Source: Valencia hispanica
Lineage: Eukaryota; Chordata; Actinopteri; Cyprinodontiformes; Valenciidae
Direction: 5' to 3'
Length of the DNA stretch: 64,000 bases
Assembly: GCA_963556495.2 (NCBI GenBank)
Contig: OY747716.1
Coordinates: 47,163,318 to 47,227,317, forward strand
In this document: positions 47,645 through 58,757 of the stretch, piece after piece
How positions within the stretch are numbered: the first letter of the stretch is position 1
Layout: each line of letters opens with the position of its first letter
Translations under genes and position numbers: made by a program
Notes under the pieces: model-generated
The model's input: only the letters and a program-made list of their open reading frames with translations
The model's database searches: none
Told to the model about the DNA's origin: nothing

Positions 47645-47855
47645 ATTTAATAGATTTATTTTTCTGTTCAGTCAAAGTTGTATTTATTTTTATGAGATTT
47701 CCATAATTTGCTTTTTTTGGCTTAACTTGTAATCCATTTAATTTTGGCCGTGTACAAGACACTGTTTCTATAGAGTAATGGGGGGGTAACAGTACAGAAG
47801 CAGCAGAGAGGTGGGTTAAACTACGACTCTGCTTCCTGGTCTGGACCCTGGGTTC

Positions 47856-48401
47856 TCAGTGTTTTGGAGGACTAATAAATTCGGCCATATTCCTAGAAAG
47901 AAGAGCTGCTCCATCCAAAGTGGGATGGATGCCGTCTCTACGGATCAGATCAGGTTTTCCCCCAAAAGTTCGCCAGTTATCAATGTAGCCCACATCGTTT
48001 GCAGGACACCACCTAGACAACCATTGATGGAATGACAGCATGCGGCTAAACATGTCGTCACTGGTCCGATCAGGCAGGGGACCAGAAAAGATTACCGAGT
48101 CGGACATTGTTTTGGCAAACTTACACACCGAAGCAACACTAATTTTAGTGACCTCCGATTGGCGTAACCGGCTGTCAATAACAATCTTACTGTATTTACA
48201 TTTATCTTTAGCCAGCAGTTTCAGGTAGGGTTTGATGTCGCCCGTTCTGGCCCCTGGCAAACATTTGACTATGGTCGCAAACAAGCTGGTTGTTGAACAA
48301 CCAGCTTGTTTGAATAGAAACCGTGAGTACAGTATGTGATGATCATTAACCTCTATGAGCACAGAGAAATGATCATGGTAAAAAAAAAAATACTCCCTCA
48401 T
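47856..48401 (-). pseudogene. LINE ORF1 esterase (SGNH) domain, C-terminal part
   Basis: CR1/L2-type LINEs are known to carry an SGNH-hydrolase (esterase) domain in ORF1. Here the frame reads [53 protein letters not shown], then [14 protein letters not shown], which holds the catalytic D-x-x-H pair. The GGND block that should precede TRLRQSE is missing ([11 protein letters not shown]), a small in-frame deletion, and the serine block lies beyond the truncation. So the esterase is inactive. Confidence 0.8.
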
Positions 48402-48420
48402 TCAGTTGCAGCTTACATTT

Positions 48421-49228
48421 TAGAACTTGTTAGAACTATCTTGATATTTAACAGGTAATAAAATGACTTTGGCCTCCAGTGGTTCAGCATGCAGAACCCA
48501 TTTTGGCAACACTAACTCAGTTTTTTTATTCTACCAGAGTTTTTGTCTTCTTTCAAACATTGCTTCTTCTCTTTGACGTCTGCAGACATTAATTTCTCCA
48601 CAGATCTCTGTAGATTCTACAACAGCATTTCAATCAGTTCGTCTTGATTGATCTGCAGCCAAACTCTGTCCATTTTACTCTGAGTTGTTTTCAAACTAAC
48701 TTCAATTTTAAACTTGTTTCCTTCCCTTCGTTCCTTACTCTTTACAATTATGAACTATTTTGTGTTTATCTCTCACAATGATCCAAGGAAAACGTTTAAG
48801 ATTGTGGATGTAAAATGACAGAGAAACAAAAATGAAATGTACAACAAGTGGGAATACTTTTCCAAGTAACTGTACCTAAAGCTAAAGTCCTATTTTCTGC
48901 CTGTCAGTCTGAGCTTTTTTTGTTATTTTTAAGACAGTGTTCATAACTGAATTTTTCATGAGTCATAAGAGGGTTGTTAAAAAAAGAAGCTGAAAATGAA
49001 CAGAAAATGAAAGTTAGAACAACCAAAGTCTAAAAAGACCCCATTTGAAAGGTCTTATTAAAACCTGAAGAACAACACATGCTTCTCTGCCAAAGTTAAA
49101 ATGTAACAAATTGTATGTGTCTAACTTTAATATTGATATACAGTGATTACAAATGTTTTTTATCAGCAATAACTTCTAAGCTAACATGGATCCATTTCTC
49201 TAATCTGAACCTGGATTTTTCTGTGCAG
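48421..49228. other. Region upstream of the gene B V exon
   Basis: No signal exon, promoter or repeat recognised. It ends with the acceptor TGGATTTTTCTGTGCAG. Confidence 0.5.
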
Positions 49229-52200
49229 CTCAAACTGCAGATCCACAGGTTTCCTGTGTCTTCAAGCAGAGCTGCATCTTACCCTGCAGCTACAAGAGCT
49301 CTGATGAAGACGTCATCCACTGGTTTAAGATGACGTTACCAGAGCTTCAAGTCCACTCCTTTTATAACAACCAGGACCAGCTGGGTCACCAGGACCAGAA
49401 CTTCATAGGCAGAACATCACTGTTTGAGGCTCTGATCTCCAGAGGAAACATCTCCCTGCTGCTCAAAGATGTTCGGTTTGAAGATCAGGGAAGATACAGG
49501 TGCTTCACCAGCACTATTGGAGGAACCAAGGATTCATTTATAAGACTCATTGTGGATGGTAAGAGCTACATTTAAACACAGTGCCTAAAAGAAGTGGTCA
49601 CACATTTGGATGTTTTACTCTTTTATTGCTTTAACAAATCAATCATGATCAACAAAATGTTGCATTTTTAACAAAAAACTATAATGTTATGCTGCAACAG
49701 TGTCTCCAGAGTCTCTCCATCTCAGCTGAAGCTTGTAGCTCCTTCAAATACGCACTCAAATACGCGATGTTAATTTCTGGCCGACTTGACGTCAAGTCGG
49801 CGCAGGATATACCATATATGGACATCGCAGACCTATGCTGCAGGAAGCCCGCCCTGCTCCTCTCCCCCTCATATTCAGTTGAGCGCCGCCATTACTGAAT
49901 TACGATTCGAAGTATGAACTCGAGCTCCGTTTGGAAAAAGGGGCCATTGCAACAATCAGAGACTTGCCTGCAATTGAAACGGTCAGGCTGTGTATTGCTC
50001 TACTGTGTGTAACAAACAGCTAATGTGGCTATTGTATGCTAACAGGAGTAGTAGCTTCAAGGACAACATGGGTAATGGCTGCTTTGCAAACAACAAATGA
50101 CCTAGAATGCCACCAATCAACGCGTCCCTCATTTGCATTATTACAATGAACGTCCACAACAGCCAAGATATCGGATCAGATCTCGTGAGACAATAATGCC
50201 TTCAGAAATAAGGGTCAAAGGAGCTCTGTGTTAATTTTTTTCAACTTTTCTTTTTTAGAAGGGCCTGAAAGACTATAATAGAGCGTGAGTATCCAAGATA
50301 ATACTCGGTTATGACTCCTTTAATAGGCTGGTCAAAATCAATAAACACGCATTTACAAATACAAGTAGGAAATTAAGATAACGAATACCATCAAATCTCG
50401 AAGATAAAAGCCAATTTTAAAATATTAGTAAAAGTTCATATTATTTCACCAAAGTATTGTAGCGACTGTAGTGACGCCGACAGGCTTGTAACAAGGGTAG
50501 AAGCAGAATTCCACATAACAAATGAACTACCAACAGAATATAACACAAACTTTATAACAAAACTACTACGAACGATTGAGATATAACAAAATAACTGAAC
50601 CCACCGTTACCCACAATGCACCCTGCTGGCTGTCTGCCCTATAGCAGCCAGGGTCATTACAGTATGATATGTGAGCCTAAACAAAGTTTGAACGTAAAAT
50701 GTGCATTGTTGCCATTTCACACAAGACATCAACAAGGCGATAACGAAATCAACAATTGAATGAAAATAAAGTAAAGTAAAGCAAACAAAGTTTTTGCATT
50801 TGTTTTGGAGAAAATGTAATACCAAAACAATTTAAAGGAACATGGGGCAGGACTTGTAAATAAAATAAACATCCATGTCCAGTTTTTTAATGCTGTTGGG
50901 TGATGAAGTGTTATAAACCAAAAAGAATGAGCCCATCCACGTATTTCTTAAACTGGCTGTGTGCTGCAAAATCTGCTGCAGTTTGGGGCCCGAATTTCCC
51001 ACGCTGTCTTGGTGTGACGTCAATTGACACTGCATGAGCATTCTCGACATCTTTAAAAGAGGAAAAAAAAATGGTTGCAGAACTCCATTGATTCAATTAT
51101 GAGAATGGATTCTTCTGAAACTGGGAAACGACCAAGGACGACTCACAGCTGACTAAAAAGTGGCACTAAGAAAAAGAAGTATGTCTCTGTGAAGAGGTAT
51201 GTTTTTTTGTGAAGCGTTTGTGCGCGCTCCTGTGCGGCTGGCTGCAGTTACTTGCAGCGCCTGCCGCGTCGCTCGTGAGCTTCGTTTCTTTAACAAGTTA
51301 GTGCAGCTGCACGCACCATGTTATTTACATTATAAATTTCAGTGGATCAGAATTTATTATTTTAATTTGTAGCATTTTTGCCATTTAATTTTGTCATCAC
51401 TGATTGATAAGTAATGAAATAAAACAACACAAACATATTAAAAATACAAATAAAATGTTGGAACTCACCCTACATAGATCTTCTCCACATCACCTGCTTA
51501 TTTGAAAATAAAATCCATTCTTGTTTCTTTTCTACAGACCTCAATGGCTCTGTTGTATAGTTTATCTTAGTGCTTTAGGTCCAAGAGTGAGTCCTTTTCT
51601 GTGGACATGGAGGCTGAAGCCTGGATTATACTTCTCCGTCAGCAAGTTTGCGCTCTCACACAGACGTATTGATGGAGACGTTTTCCGTTTATACTTCTCC
51701 GTCGTGGTGTCAGTATTGCAAAGTAATTCTCCGCCAGGACAGCAGGGGGTGCTGATCTTTTCTGGCGGGTCTGCTGTCTTTGTATTCCTTCAGTTAAGGG
51801 TTGAACAAATGTTCATATTTCCAAACTTCTTCTGCCGGACGTTCCTCAATCTGCTCCATGTCTGCTTCCGCAAGATTTTTCCACCAGTCTGTGAACACCG
51901 GCGCTGTTAACATCCAATCAGAGCACGGAAAAATTCTGACATGATTGTGGGGCAGCTAGCTGGCCTGTTGAGGCGAATCTGAAAGCTGATTGGTTAAGAA
52001 AAACAGTCCGGTTGTTAATAAATAGTTTATTTATTGTTAGGCTGCTCTACTGATTCTGAAGACCTTGGGCAGATTAGGTTGCCCCTAGCAACACACAAAG
52101 ACAGAACTTTGATTGGACGAAATATTGATAATCCAAAGATATGTAGGGAAGCTGCAGAGCCAAGAGAAACGTTAGACACAAAAATAGAATAGACTTTTGG

Positions 52201-53718
52201 AAGTAAATTAATAGAATTTTATTGAACAAATGTTATAATTTAGGTTGAAAACATAGGTTAGTGTTTCTGATAGTATTAGGCCAGCAGAGAAGGCCTTGCT
52301 GGTCCTGACAGCCTGTCACTGCTACAATCACTGGAGACACCATCACTGCATTTAGGTGATCTCCATTCCACTCAATGTGAGACTTTTAGCACCATTTGGC
52401 TGTACCTCTGTTCAATTAGGTCAGTCACTTTGAAAGTGGTCAATAATTATGCAATCACTGATTTTGGGTAAAATATTTTTATTTAATTGTCTCAGTTGTG
52501 TAGAAATCAGTTTTGAGTTTGACATTAAAGGGATTTATTGGTATTTTTTTTTTGTCAAAAAAGCCACATGTTGTTGAATGTGATTAAAAGCCGTAAAAAG
52601 GGGAAAACATCCAAGGGGGTGAATAGTTTTTGTGGACATTGTAAAAAAAAAAAAAAAAGAGTAACCATAGAGTTTTGTTTGTGCTAATTCTGCAATTTTC
52701 TTTTTGTAGCTCCAGTCTCTAAAGTCAGCATCTCTCAGGAAGAAAACAGGATCACCTGCAGATCAGAGGGGATCTACCCTCAACCTGAACTCACCTGGTC
52801 CACCATCCCTCCATCCAACATCATTCTGGAGAACAGAACCACGGTCCATCAGAATGAAGAACAGCTTTACAGCATCAACAGCTCTCTTATTGTCTCTGAC
52901 ATTAATACAGATGTGAGCTACAGCTGCACCGTCAGCACTCAGAGGAACAGGAAGAAATCTACATTCAGGCAGCTATGTCAGTATTTGAATCAAATCAGAT
53001 CATGATTTGATTTATCTATTTATTTGATTCTGTTTGAAACCATCCTGAGAGATCACACTGCTACTTTTCTCTGTTTCATGTTAGTTGTGTCTTAATATTT
53101 CACCGGAGTGAAGTAATGTTTTTTCTGTTCTCATCTGAATATATTTTTAGCTTCAATTACCATGGTGACAGCAGAAACAATGATCCCCTGCTTGCCACTG
53201 AAAACATCAATGATGAACCTCGTTTGGAGATTCAACCATCAGGTCATCCTGAACAAGATGGGGACCAACCTCACGGTGTCAGTGAGGTGGAGGAAACATG
53301 TGAAGGGTGTTTCAGAGGATGGAAACCTGACTCTGCAGGATTTATCCCCAGATCTGGAGGGAAGATACTACTGTGAAGTCAGTGATGAAGACGAGGCCAT
53401 GGTGACTGGGATCGTTCTGAAGACACAAGGTAAGGCGTCAAGGAAGATCATAAAAAATATGCTGAGGAAACATTACAATATATAAAGGAAGAGTTTGATT
53501 CTGATTCGTGTTTTTATAATCCTTTCAGATAATTCATCTCTCCTTGTAGTTCCTTTGATCATTGAAATCGTTTTAATCATAATGGTTTGTCTTCTTGGGT
53601 TTCTCTGTTGGAAAAGAAGAAAAGGTAAAACTCAGTCCACAAAAACTTCTAAATAAGTACATTATGTGTTGTTCTGATGATGTTTTCCAACCTCTAACAT
53701 TTTTCAGCTCCACAATAA
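49229..53718 (+). CDS. hhla2: HHLA2-like B7-family receptor, gene B (V-C-V)
   Basis: Exons: V-Ig 49229-49558, C-Ig 52710-52976, second V-type Ig 53151-53429, transmembrane 53529-53624, last 53708-53718 (stop TAA). All are phase 1. The first V domain has CILPCSY, IHWFKM, YNNQDQLGHQDQNF, and DQGRYRCFTS. The C domain (ITCRSEGIYPQPELTWS, VSYSCTVS) is about four-fifths identical to that of gene A. The third domain has IPCLPLK, LVWRFN, and LEGRYYCEVS. The membrane segment IIEIVLIIMVCLLGFLCW is followed by KRRK and only about three more residues, so the tail carries no signalling motif. V-C-V matches the layout of mammalian HHLA2. The C-exon donor (CTAT|GTCAGT) is weak. No leader exon was found upstream, so it may be incomplete or share one. 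A poly(A) signal AATAAA lies at 53799. Confidence 0.85.
49577..49700. mobile_element. Tc1-like MITE, left end (in gene B intron)
   Basis: CAGTGCCTAAAAGAAGTGGT then CACATTTGGATGTTTTACTC resembles a degraded Tc1-type end (usual form: a CAGTGCC start leading to CACCC..TTGGATGTTTT), with ATTGCTTTAACAAATCAATCAT. The opposite end is at 52656. About 2.6 kb of other sequence separates the two. Confidence 0.6.
49701..52329. other. Gene B intron 1, mostly unclassified
   Basis: No gene supported. It contains the 20-bp palindrome at 49781-49800. A repeat with TTATACTTCTCCGTC twice (51628 and 51691 regions) resembles a fish MITE. The GC-rich AGCGCCTGCCGCGTCGCTCG lies near 51258. The rest is AT-rich. Confidence 0.4.
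49781..49800. promoter_or_regulatory. 20-bp perfect palindrome containing a CRE core
   Basis: CCGACTTGACGTCAAGTCGG is its own reverse complement and holds TGACGTCA, the cAMP-response element consensus. It lies in gene B intron 1, within transposon-like DNA, so function is speculative. Confidence 0.4.
52330..52656. mobile_element. Tc1-like MITE, right end (in gene B intron)
   Basis: TTCAATTAGGTCAGTCACTTTGAAA, then TTGACATTAAAGGGATTTATTGG, and finally AAAACATCCAAGGGGGTGAA then TAGTTTTTGTGGACATTG, followed by TA. This is the standard right end of the family whose left end lies at 49577. It stops only about 50 bp before the acceptor of the C-Ig exon. Confidence 0.7.
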
Positions 53719-54079
53719 GTCGACATGAGAAGAAACATGAAAGTGATGCGAGTATGTTTTTATTTTCATATACACAACAAATCCTAAAGTCCTAAAGTAA
53801 ATAAAAACTTTCCTCTGTCTGATACAAGTTAAATATTGTCTGAGAGCAAAGGATTTTTGACTGATCAGTAAAAATTCAGTAAAATATGAAAAGACTAAAA
53901 TTCGAAGATTTAAACTAACAATGTCTGGAGTCTTATCTGTTTCTTTTGTGTGATCAACAGGGAGATGAAGAATTTGGATTTGAAGAGTTAAAGAAAACAC
54001 TATTCCTTTCTATTGAAGATTCACCAATGTTTGGCGTGTTGAGTTTGAGCCATTAATACTAATATTGTAGTAATATAAC
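53719..54079 (+). other. 3' UTR / downstream of gene B
   Basis: Contains AATAAA at 53799-53804, about 80 nt past the stop. A second acceptor-like site (TGATCAACAG at about 53951-53960) precedes an A-rich block; an alternative last exon cannot be excluded. Confidence 0.4.
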
Positions 54080-54152
<73 letters not shown>

Positions 54153-54153
54153 G
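54080..54153. repeat. (ATT)n microsatellite, about 24 units
   Basis: Pure trinucleotide tract. Confidence 0.97.
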
Positions 54154-54496
54154 TTTGAGGGAAAACCTCATGTAACAGGATTGCTGGTTGAGGCGGTAGA
54201 TTATGGACTATGATTCCGGTTAGAGAATCAAAGGACTCGGAAAGAGAGATCTGTTTGTCTTCTTTAATAAAGGTTATTAGGCTTTACAGTCCTCGTACAA
54301 CATTGGTTCCTCAGGAACGCACACATAATAATAGGAACACAGTAAAAGTCTGCAGAGCTTCACACTGCCTGCTTGCTGCAAAGTTTGCTTCTTGTCAGTG
54401 TGGCTGAACATGTCCAGACTAGTTCTGCTGACATCTTCCTCATTCGACCAGCAGATGGTGCTCTTGGGCTTTTCATCTCTAGGGCTTTCTCACAAT

Positions 54497-54545
54497 TATT
54501 ATTATTATTATTATTATGGTAATAATAATTATTATTATTATTATA
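54497..54545. repeat. (ATT)n microsatellite, interrupted
   Basis: ATT units on both sides of ATGGTAATAATA, making a local inverted arrangement. Confidence 0.9.
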
Positions 54546-54784
54546 TGTTGTTTCTTGGACTGATTGGTCTGTATTTCTGATGATTTATGTTAATCATTAA
54601 TGTCTTCATGAGTCAGAAACAGGAACAGGTTTGTGCCATTTAGAGATCAGTCTAATCTATATGAAGGAATTTCTCCCTACATTATCAGTGCATATCAGAA
54701 TGATTAGTGTGAGAATTTTACTGTAATTTCTCCAGTTACAGAGACGAGATTGACACAAAGGGATCTAATGATTCTCTTCACACA

Positions 54785-55240
54785 CACAGTTCATCCTCAA
54801 AGTATTCACAGCACTTTGTTTTCTTCACATTTTAATGATGCAGAAAAAATAATGACAAATCACAAGTATTTTCAGCCGTTTCTCAAATACTGTGAACCTT
54901 TTCCAGACTCAAGTCTCTTTAAACATGACAGGACTAGTTTGGCACACCCTTTTTCTGCTGTTTCCCTCTTCTCTAAGAATATCTCATGCAGGTTGGGTTG
55001 GTAGTGTCAGTTCACAGGCTTTCTTAGATTTTTCCAAAGTTCTGGCTGGGTCACTTCAGAACATGAACAGAGCTGTTCTGATGCCAACCTTTTGTTATCA
55101 TGACTGGGTTCTTTTGGGTTCCTTTTCTATTGGACAAAAAACTATCACCCTAGTTTCCAGCAGTTTAATTTCCAGAGCACTTTTCAGGAAGCTACCGTTA
55201 AGCCTGTCTTTGTACATGGCTAAAGTCCTGTTTTCTTTAA
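54785..55240 (-). pseudogene. Tc1-like element remnant, strongly decayed
   Basis: The plus strand follows the reverse complement of a common fish Tc1-like transposase region: CAAAGTATTCACAGCACTTT, CCAGACTCAAGTCTCTTTAA, TTTGGCACACCCTTTTTCTG, TCTGGCTGGGTCACTTCAGAAC, CTGTTCTGATGCCA, and CTGTCTTTGTACATGGCTAA. No terminal repeat or open frame survives. Confidence 0.7.
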
Positions 55241-55282
55241 CTCTGTCTAGTTTCTAACATGTTGCTGCTAAACACCAAGAAG

Positions 55283-55296
55283 TCTATCTATCTATC

Positions 55297-55393
<97 letters not shown>
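55283..55393. repeat. (TCTA)n/(GATA)n microsatellite with inverted junction
   Basis: About 3.5 TCTA units join head-on to about 24 GATA units at 55297-55300 (CTATCTAGATAG), so the left end can fold back on the GATA tract. It abuts a LINE that starts near 55395. Confidence 0.95.
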
Positions 55394-55394
<1 letters not shown>

Positions 55395-55439
55395 TGTCTT
55401 CATCCTCATGAAGAAGACACATAAGAAAGCAAGAACCCC

Positions 55440-56002
55440 CCCAGCCAAAGTTCTCATCATACATGACGGATCAATTAATGGTATCAAAGATTTTTCTAGC
55501 CAGAACACTAGCTTTATCAGCTACCCAAAGAGTAGAGTGAGAGAAATATCAGGAAAATCCAGACAATTTTAGAAACGCACCCTAAACTGAAAGATCTTGT
55601 TATCCACACAGGTGCAAATGATGTAGCCGAGAAACAATCAGAGATTCTCAAAAAAGACTACTCTGATCTGCTACAGAGACTTGATGGACTCAACATAAAC
55701 ATCTTTATCAGTGGACCAGTCTCTGAAGGAAATGATGAAAGGTACATAGACTTCACATGCTCCATAAATGGTTGAAGAGAAAATCTGTTGAAAAGTCGAT
55801 CCCATTTATTAATAACTTTAAAATATTTGGATGTGCAAAGCACTTGTTCAAGATAAATGGACTTTATCATAAAAGAGCTGGAATGAGAGTCTTGATCTCA
55901 AATCTTTTCTGTTATCTGAATAAACACTTGATAAAGCACCAGAGAGCTGACCTCGAAGCACGGCCCGTGGAGAACAAACATTTTCCCACACACACCAAGT
56001 GA
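55440..56002 (+). pseudogene. LINE ORF1 esterase (SGNH) remnant
   Basis: Visible blocks: VLIIHDGSINGIKDF (the usual GDSI serine block reads DGSI here), LKDLVIHTGANDVAEKQSEI with an intact G-x-N-D, NIFISGPVSEGNDERY, and, in another frame, INGLYHKRAGMRVL in place of the D-x-x-H block. Frameshifts and loss of the terminal aspartate-histidine pair indicate inactivity. Confidence 0.75.
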
Positions 56003-56429
56003 CATCACCAGCCCATTTCCAACATTTCCAGCAGCAAGCAAAGATGTCCATACCTCAGCAAAGTGTTCTTCAAATATTCCAAAGTCATCAGACTGATCGA
56101 CACCTAATAACTCTCCGTTTAGAGATTTTTCAGATAAAAGGAAAGCACAATTTAGAATTGGGTCACAACTAACACCAAAACTTGGACTACATCAGGCCTC
56201 TGGGACTAACACTGGATGTATTCCGACAATGCCCCCACTGGTAATAACAGACATCTGATATAGAAGGGAACCAGACAGTAATTCTACTCCCACCATCTCC
56301 CAGAAGGCGTCCGGCCACCCGAAAAAAAATCATTCAAGTTATTATAAGCAAGAGAAAACAAAAAAATAAAGCCAAAAGCACTTGTAATAAAACAAATCTC
56401 AAATTGATAACCTGTCAGAAGGTTCAGCT

Positions 56430-57720
56430 ACCGATCATCAAACCACTTAAATTAGCTTTGTTAAATATTAGGTCTTTATCAGGAAAGTCATTCCTAATCA
56501 ATGAATTCATCACTAAACATACTATTCACTCATTTTTTTATCAGAAACCTGGCTAGACATAAATAATGAAACATCTGTATTGATAGAATCTGCTCCTTCA
56601 AATTCCAATCTTTTAAGTGAGAGCAAGGAACACAGACGAGGTGGAGGCGTAGCCACAATCTTTCATAACTCAATGAACTTTAAAAAGGTATCCCTGGGCA
56701 TATTTGAGTCTTTTGAATACCTAGCCACCCATATAAATGAGCCTAAAAGAGCTCTATTTCTAAAGATGCTAGGGAATCTTTCTTCTCCTAAATCATTAAC
56801 AGAAACAAGGACTCTGTTTGCAACAGTGGAAAGACTAACTAATCCTCCAGTGACAGTAGCGCCTGGACTAAGTTCAACCAGGGCCTGCAATGAATTTGCC
56901 AGCTTTTTCACTGAAAAGATTCTAACAATTAGACAGTCAGTCTGTACCGCAGCACCAAACTGACTACCAATGTTAAATCCAATTAACACCATCCATCCAT
57001 CCATCCATTTTCTATACCCGTCCATCCTAATGCAGGGTTGCGGGGGGGCTGGTGCCTATCTCCAGCGGTCAAGGGGCGAGAGGCGGGGTACACCCTGGAC
57101 AGGTCGCCAGTCCATCGCAGGGCACCAATTAACACCAATGAAGAAGAAATGTCAGAATTCCATTACTTAAACCAAAAAAACCTAGAAGAAATCATTAACC
57201 AATTAAGCCCCTCCTCTTGCTGTCTTGATATCCTACCCACAGCTTTCCTTAACAAAGTTTTCCCTTTCATAGGGTCTGATCTGATTATAATAGTAAACTC
57301 ATCCCTCTTGTCAGGTGTCTTCCACCAGGCTTTTAAAACAGCAGTTATTAAACCCCTCTTAAAAAGAATAATCTGGACAACACGTTAATGCAGAACTACA
57401 GGCCAATTCCTAATCTTCCATTCATCAGTAAGATTATTGTAAAAGCTGTTTCAGCAGTTAAATAGCTTCATAACAATGACCAACCGCTTTGATGTTTTTC
57501 AGTCTGGTTTCCGTGCTCACCACAGCACTGGGACTGCCCTCATCAAAGGCTTCAATGACATCCAGACTGTGGTAGAACCACAGTGCTGGTTCTGTTGGAC
57601 CCCAGTGCAGCATTTGACACTGTTGATCTTGGCACCCCATATTGATCATGATATATTATTGGAACGACTGGAGAGCTGGGTCAGACCTTCTGGTACAGTA
57701 CTTGGCTGGTTCAAATCAAA
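56430..57720 (+). pseudogene. LINE ORF2 remnant (endonuclease and RT pieces)
   Basis: LALLNIRSLSGKSFLINEF, a shift, then HRRGGGVATIFHNSMNFKK and FESFEYLATHINEPKRALF. A deletion then runs straight into LFATVERLTNPPVTVAPGLS. After a SINE insertion: [50 protein letters not shown]. The catalytic endonuclease core and the RT YxDD box are both missing. Confidence 0.82.
56991..57126 (-). mobile_element. 5'-truncated SINE-like fragment with 10-bp duplication
   Basis: An inverted copy of the 3' part of the repeat at 28754-29134 (CCATCCATCCATTTTCTATA, GGTTGCGGGGGGGCTGGTGC, GGCGGGGTACACCCTGGACA). It is flanked by AATTAACACC at 56981-56990 and 57127-57136. The (ATCC)n tail lies at its left. Confidence 0.88.
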
Positions 57721-58119
57721 TTAAATCAAACTTTATTAAAAAAGCGCTTTTCATACAAGAATTGCATCACAAAGTGCTTTACAGATAAAAATGACCCCAC
57801 ATAAGACTACGTTCCCATCCCTCCCCCACAGATTTAAAAAGTATGGTCACAGTTATTCCCCCTTCCCTCAACCCAACTCCAATGCACACACACAGTTAAA
57901 AGAAACAGTAAAAAAGGACATTGGGCCAAGTGCAGATGAACCATGCAAGAAAACGCCATCAGAGGAGCCATCTGTCCCGGCAGCGGTAGATAAACAGCAG
58001 CAGCCGAGGCGCTGACACAGGGAGCCCAGTGGAGGAGGGGCCAAGACCCCGACCTCCACCCAAGCTTCACTTCAATCTTCACTTGTAAAGAAGGATTAAA
58101 AGACAGTGATTGTAGTTCT

Positions 58120-58538
58120 GGTAAAAGTTTCTCTCTCTGAGCCTCAGGACCGATGACTAAAATCTTCAGGGCCGTCTCTGTGCTGTGGTTCACCCTGAAA
58201 CCAGACTGAAATGTCTCCAGGACATTGTGTTCATTAATAAAATCGTTAATTTGAATTAAAAAAAGCTTTTTTAAAATTTTGCTTAAAAAAGGTAAGTTAG
58301 ATACCGCTCTGAAATGGTTAAGATCTTTAAAATCTAAATTGCTGTTTTTCAACAGGGGCCTCACTACCGCCTGTTTAAAGGCGGCAGGAAAGACTCCTGT
58401 CTGAAGGGAGCAATTCATCATGGTTAAAATCTCATCTCCTAAAGATCCATAGAATTGCTTAAAAGGAAGTAGGAATCGGTTCTAAAACAAATGTGGTGGG
58501 CCTCACTGAGGAGAAAACTTTATCAAAAGTCCCAGCTT
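58120..58538 (-). pseudogene. LINE reverse-transcriptase finger domain piece
   Basis: The minus strand reads [68 protein letters not shown], then jumps into non-coding 3' sequence. Palm and catalytic box are deleted. Nearly the same protein is encoded at 63780-64000 on the plus strand. Confidence 0.8.
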
Positions 58539-58757
58539 CTACCTGTTAGGATCCATGTTTCTGCTGGTGTTTCTGCTGTGTATGTGTGTGCTCTCCTACC
58601 TTCTCTGCATGGGCGTGGCTTATTGGTGACAGGTGCAGCTCGTTTAGGCTCATCATCTCCAGGTTCAAAAGAGGAACGGAGACTGCAAGCTGACGCCAGA
58701 TGGTTCTCGCTTCTAGCATGGTAACACGGCCAGCCAATCTCTCCAGAATAATTACTC

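Larger units (their letters stand above)
44065..48420 (-). mobile_element. Near-full-length L2/CR1-type LINE
   Basis: The 3' end at 44065 starts CAATTCAATTCAATTCAGTT, then TATATAGCGCCAATTCACAACA, the common fish L2 tail. ORF2 lies at 44991-47644 and the C-terminal part of an SGNH-esterase ORF1 at 47856-48401. It is 5'-truncated at about 48420. It lies between the two receptor genes, opposite to their transcription. Confidence 0.88.
55395..57720 (+). mobile_element. L2/CR1-type LINE with internal deletions
   Basis: Plus-strand LINE with three parts: SGNH-like ORF1 (about 55440-56000), endonuclease pieces (56430-56960) and RT pieces (57130-57720). Large internal deletions join the endonuclease directly to the pre-RT linker. 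It is cut at 57720 by the 3' end of a minus-strand LINE. Confidence 0.82.

Noticed and set aside
55296..55508. Minus-strand frame with (LSIY)n
   Set aside because: Translation of the GATA microsatellite.
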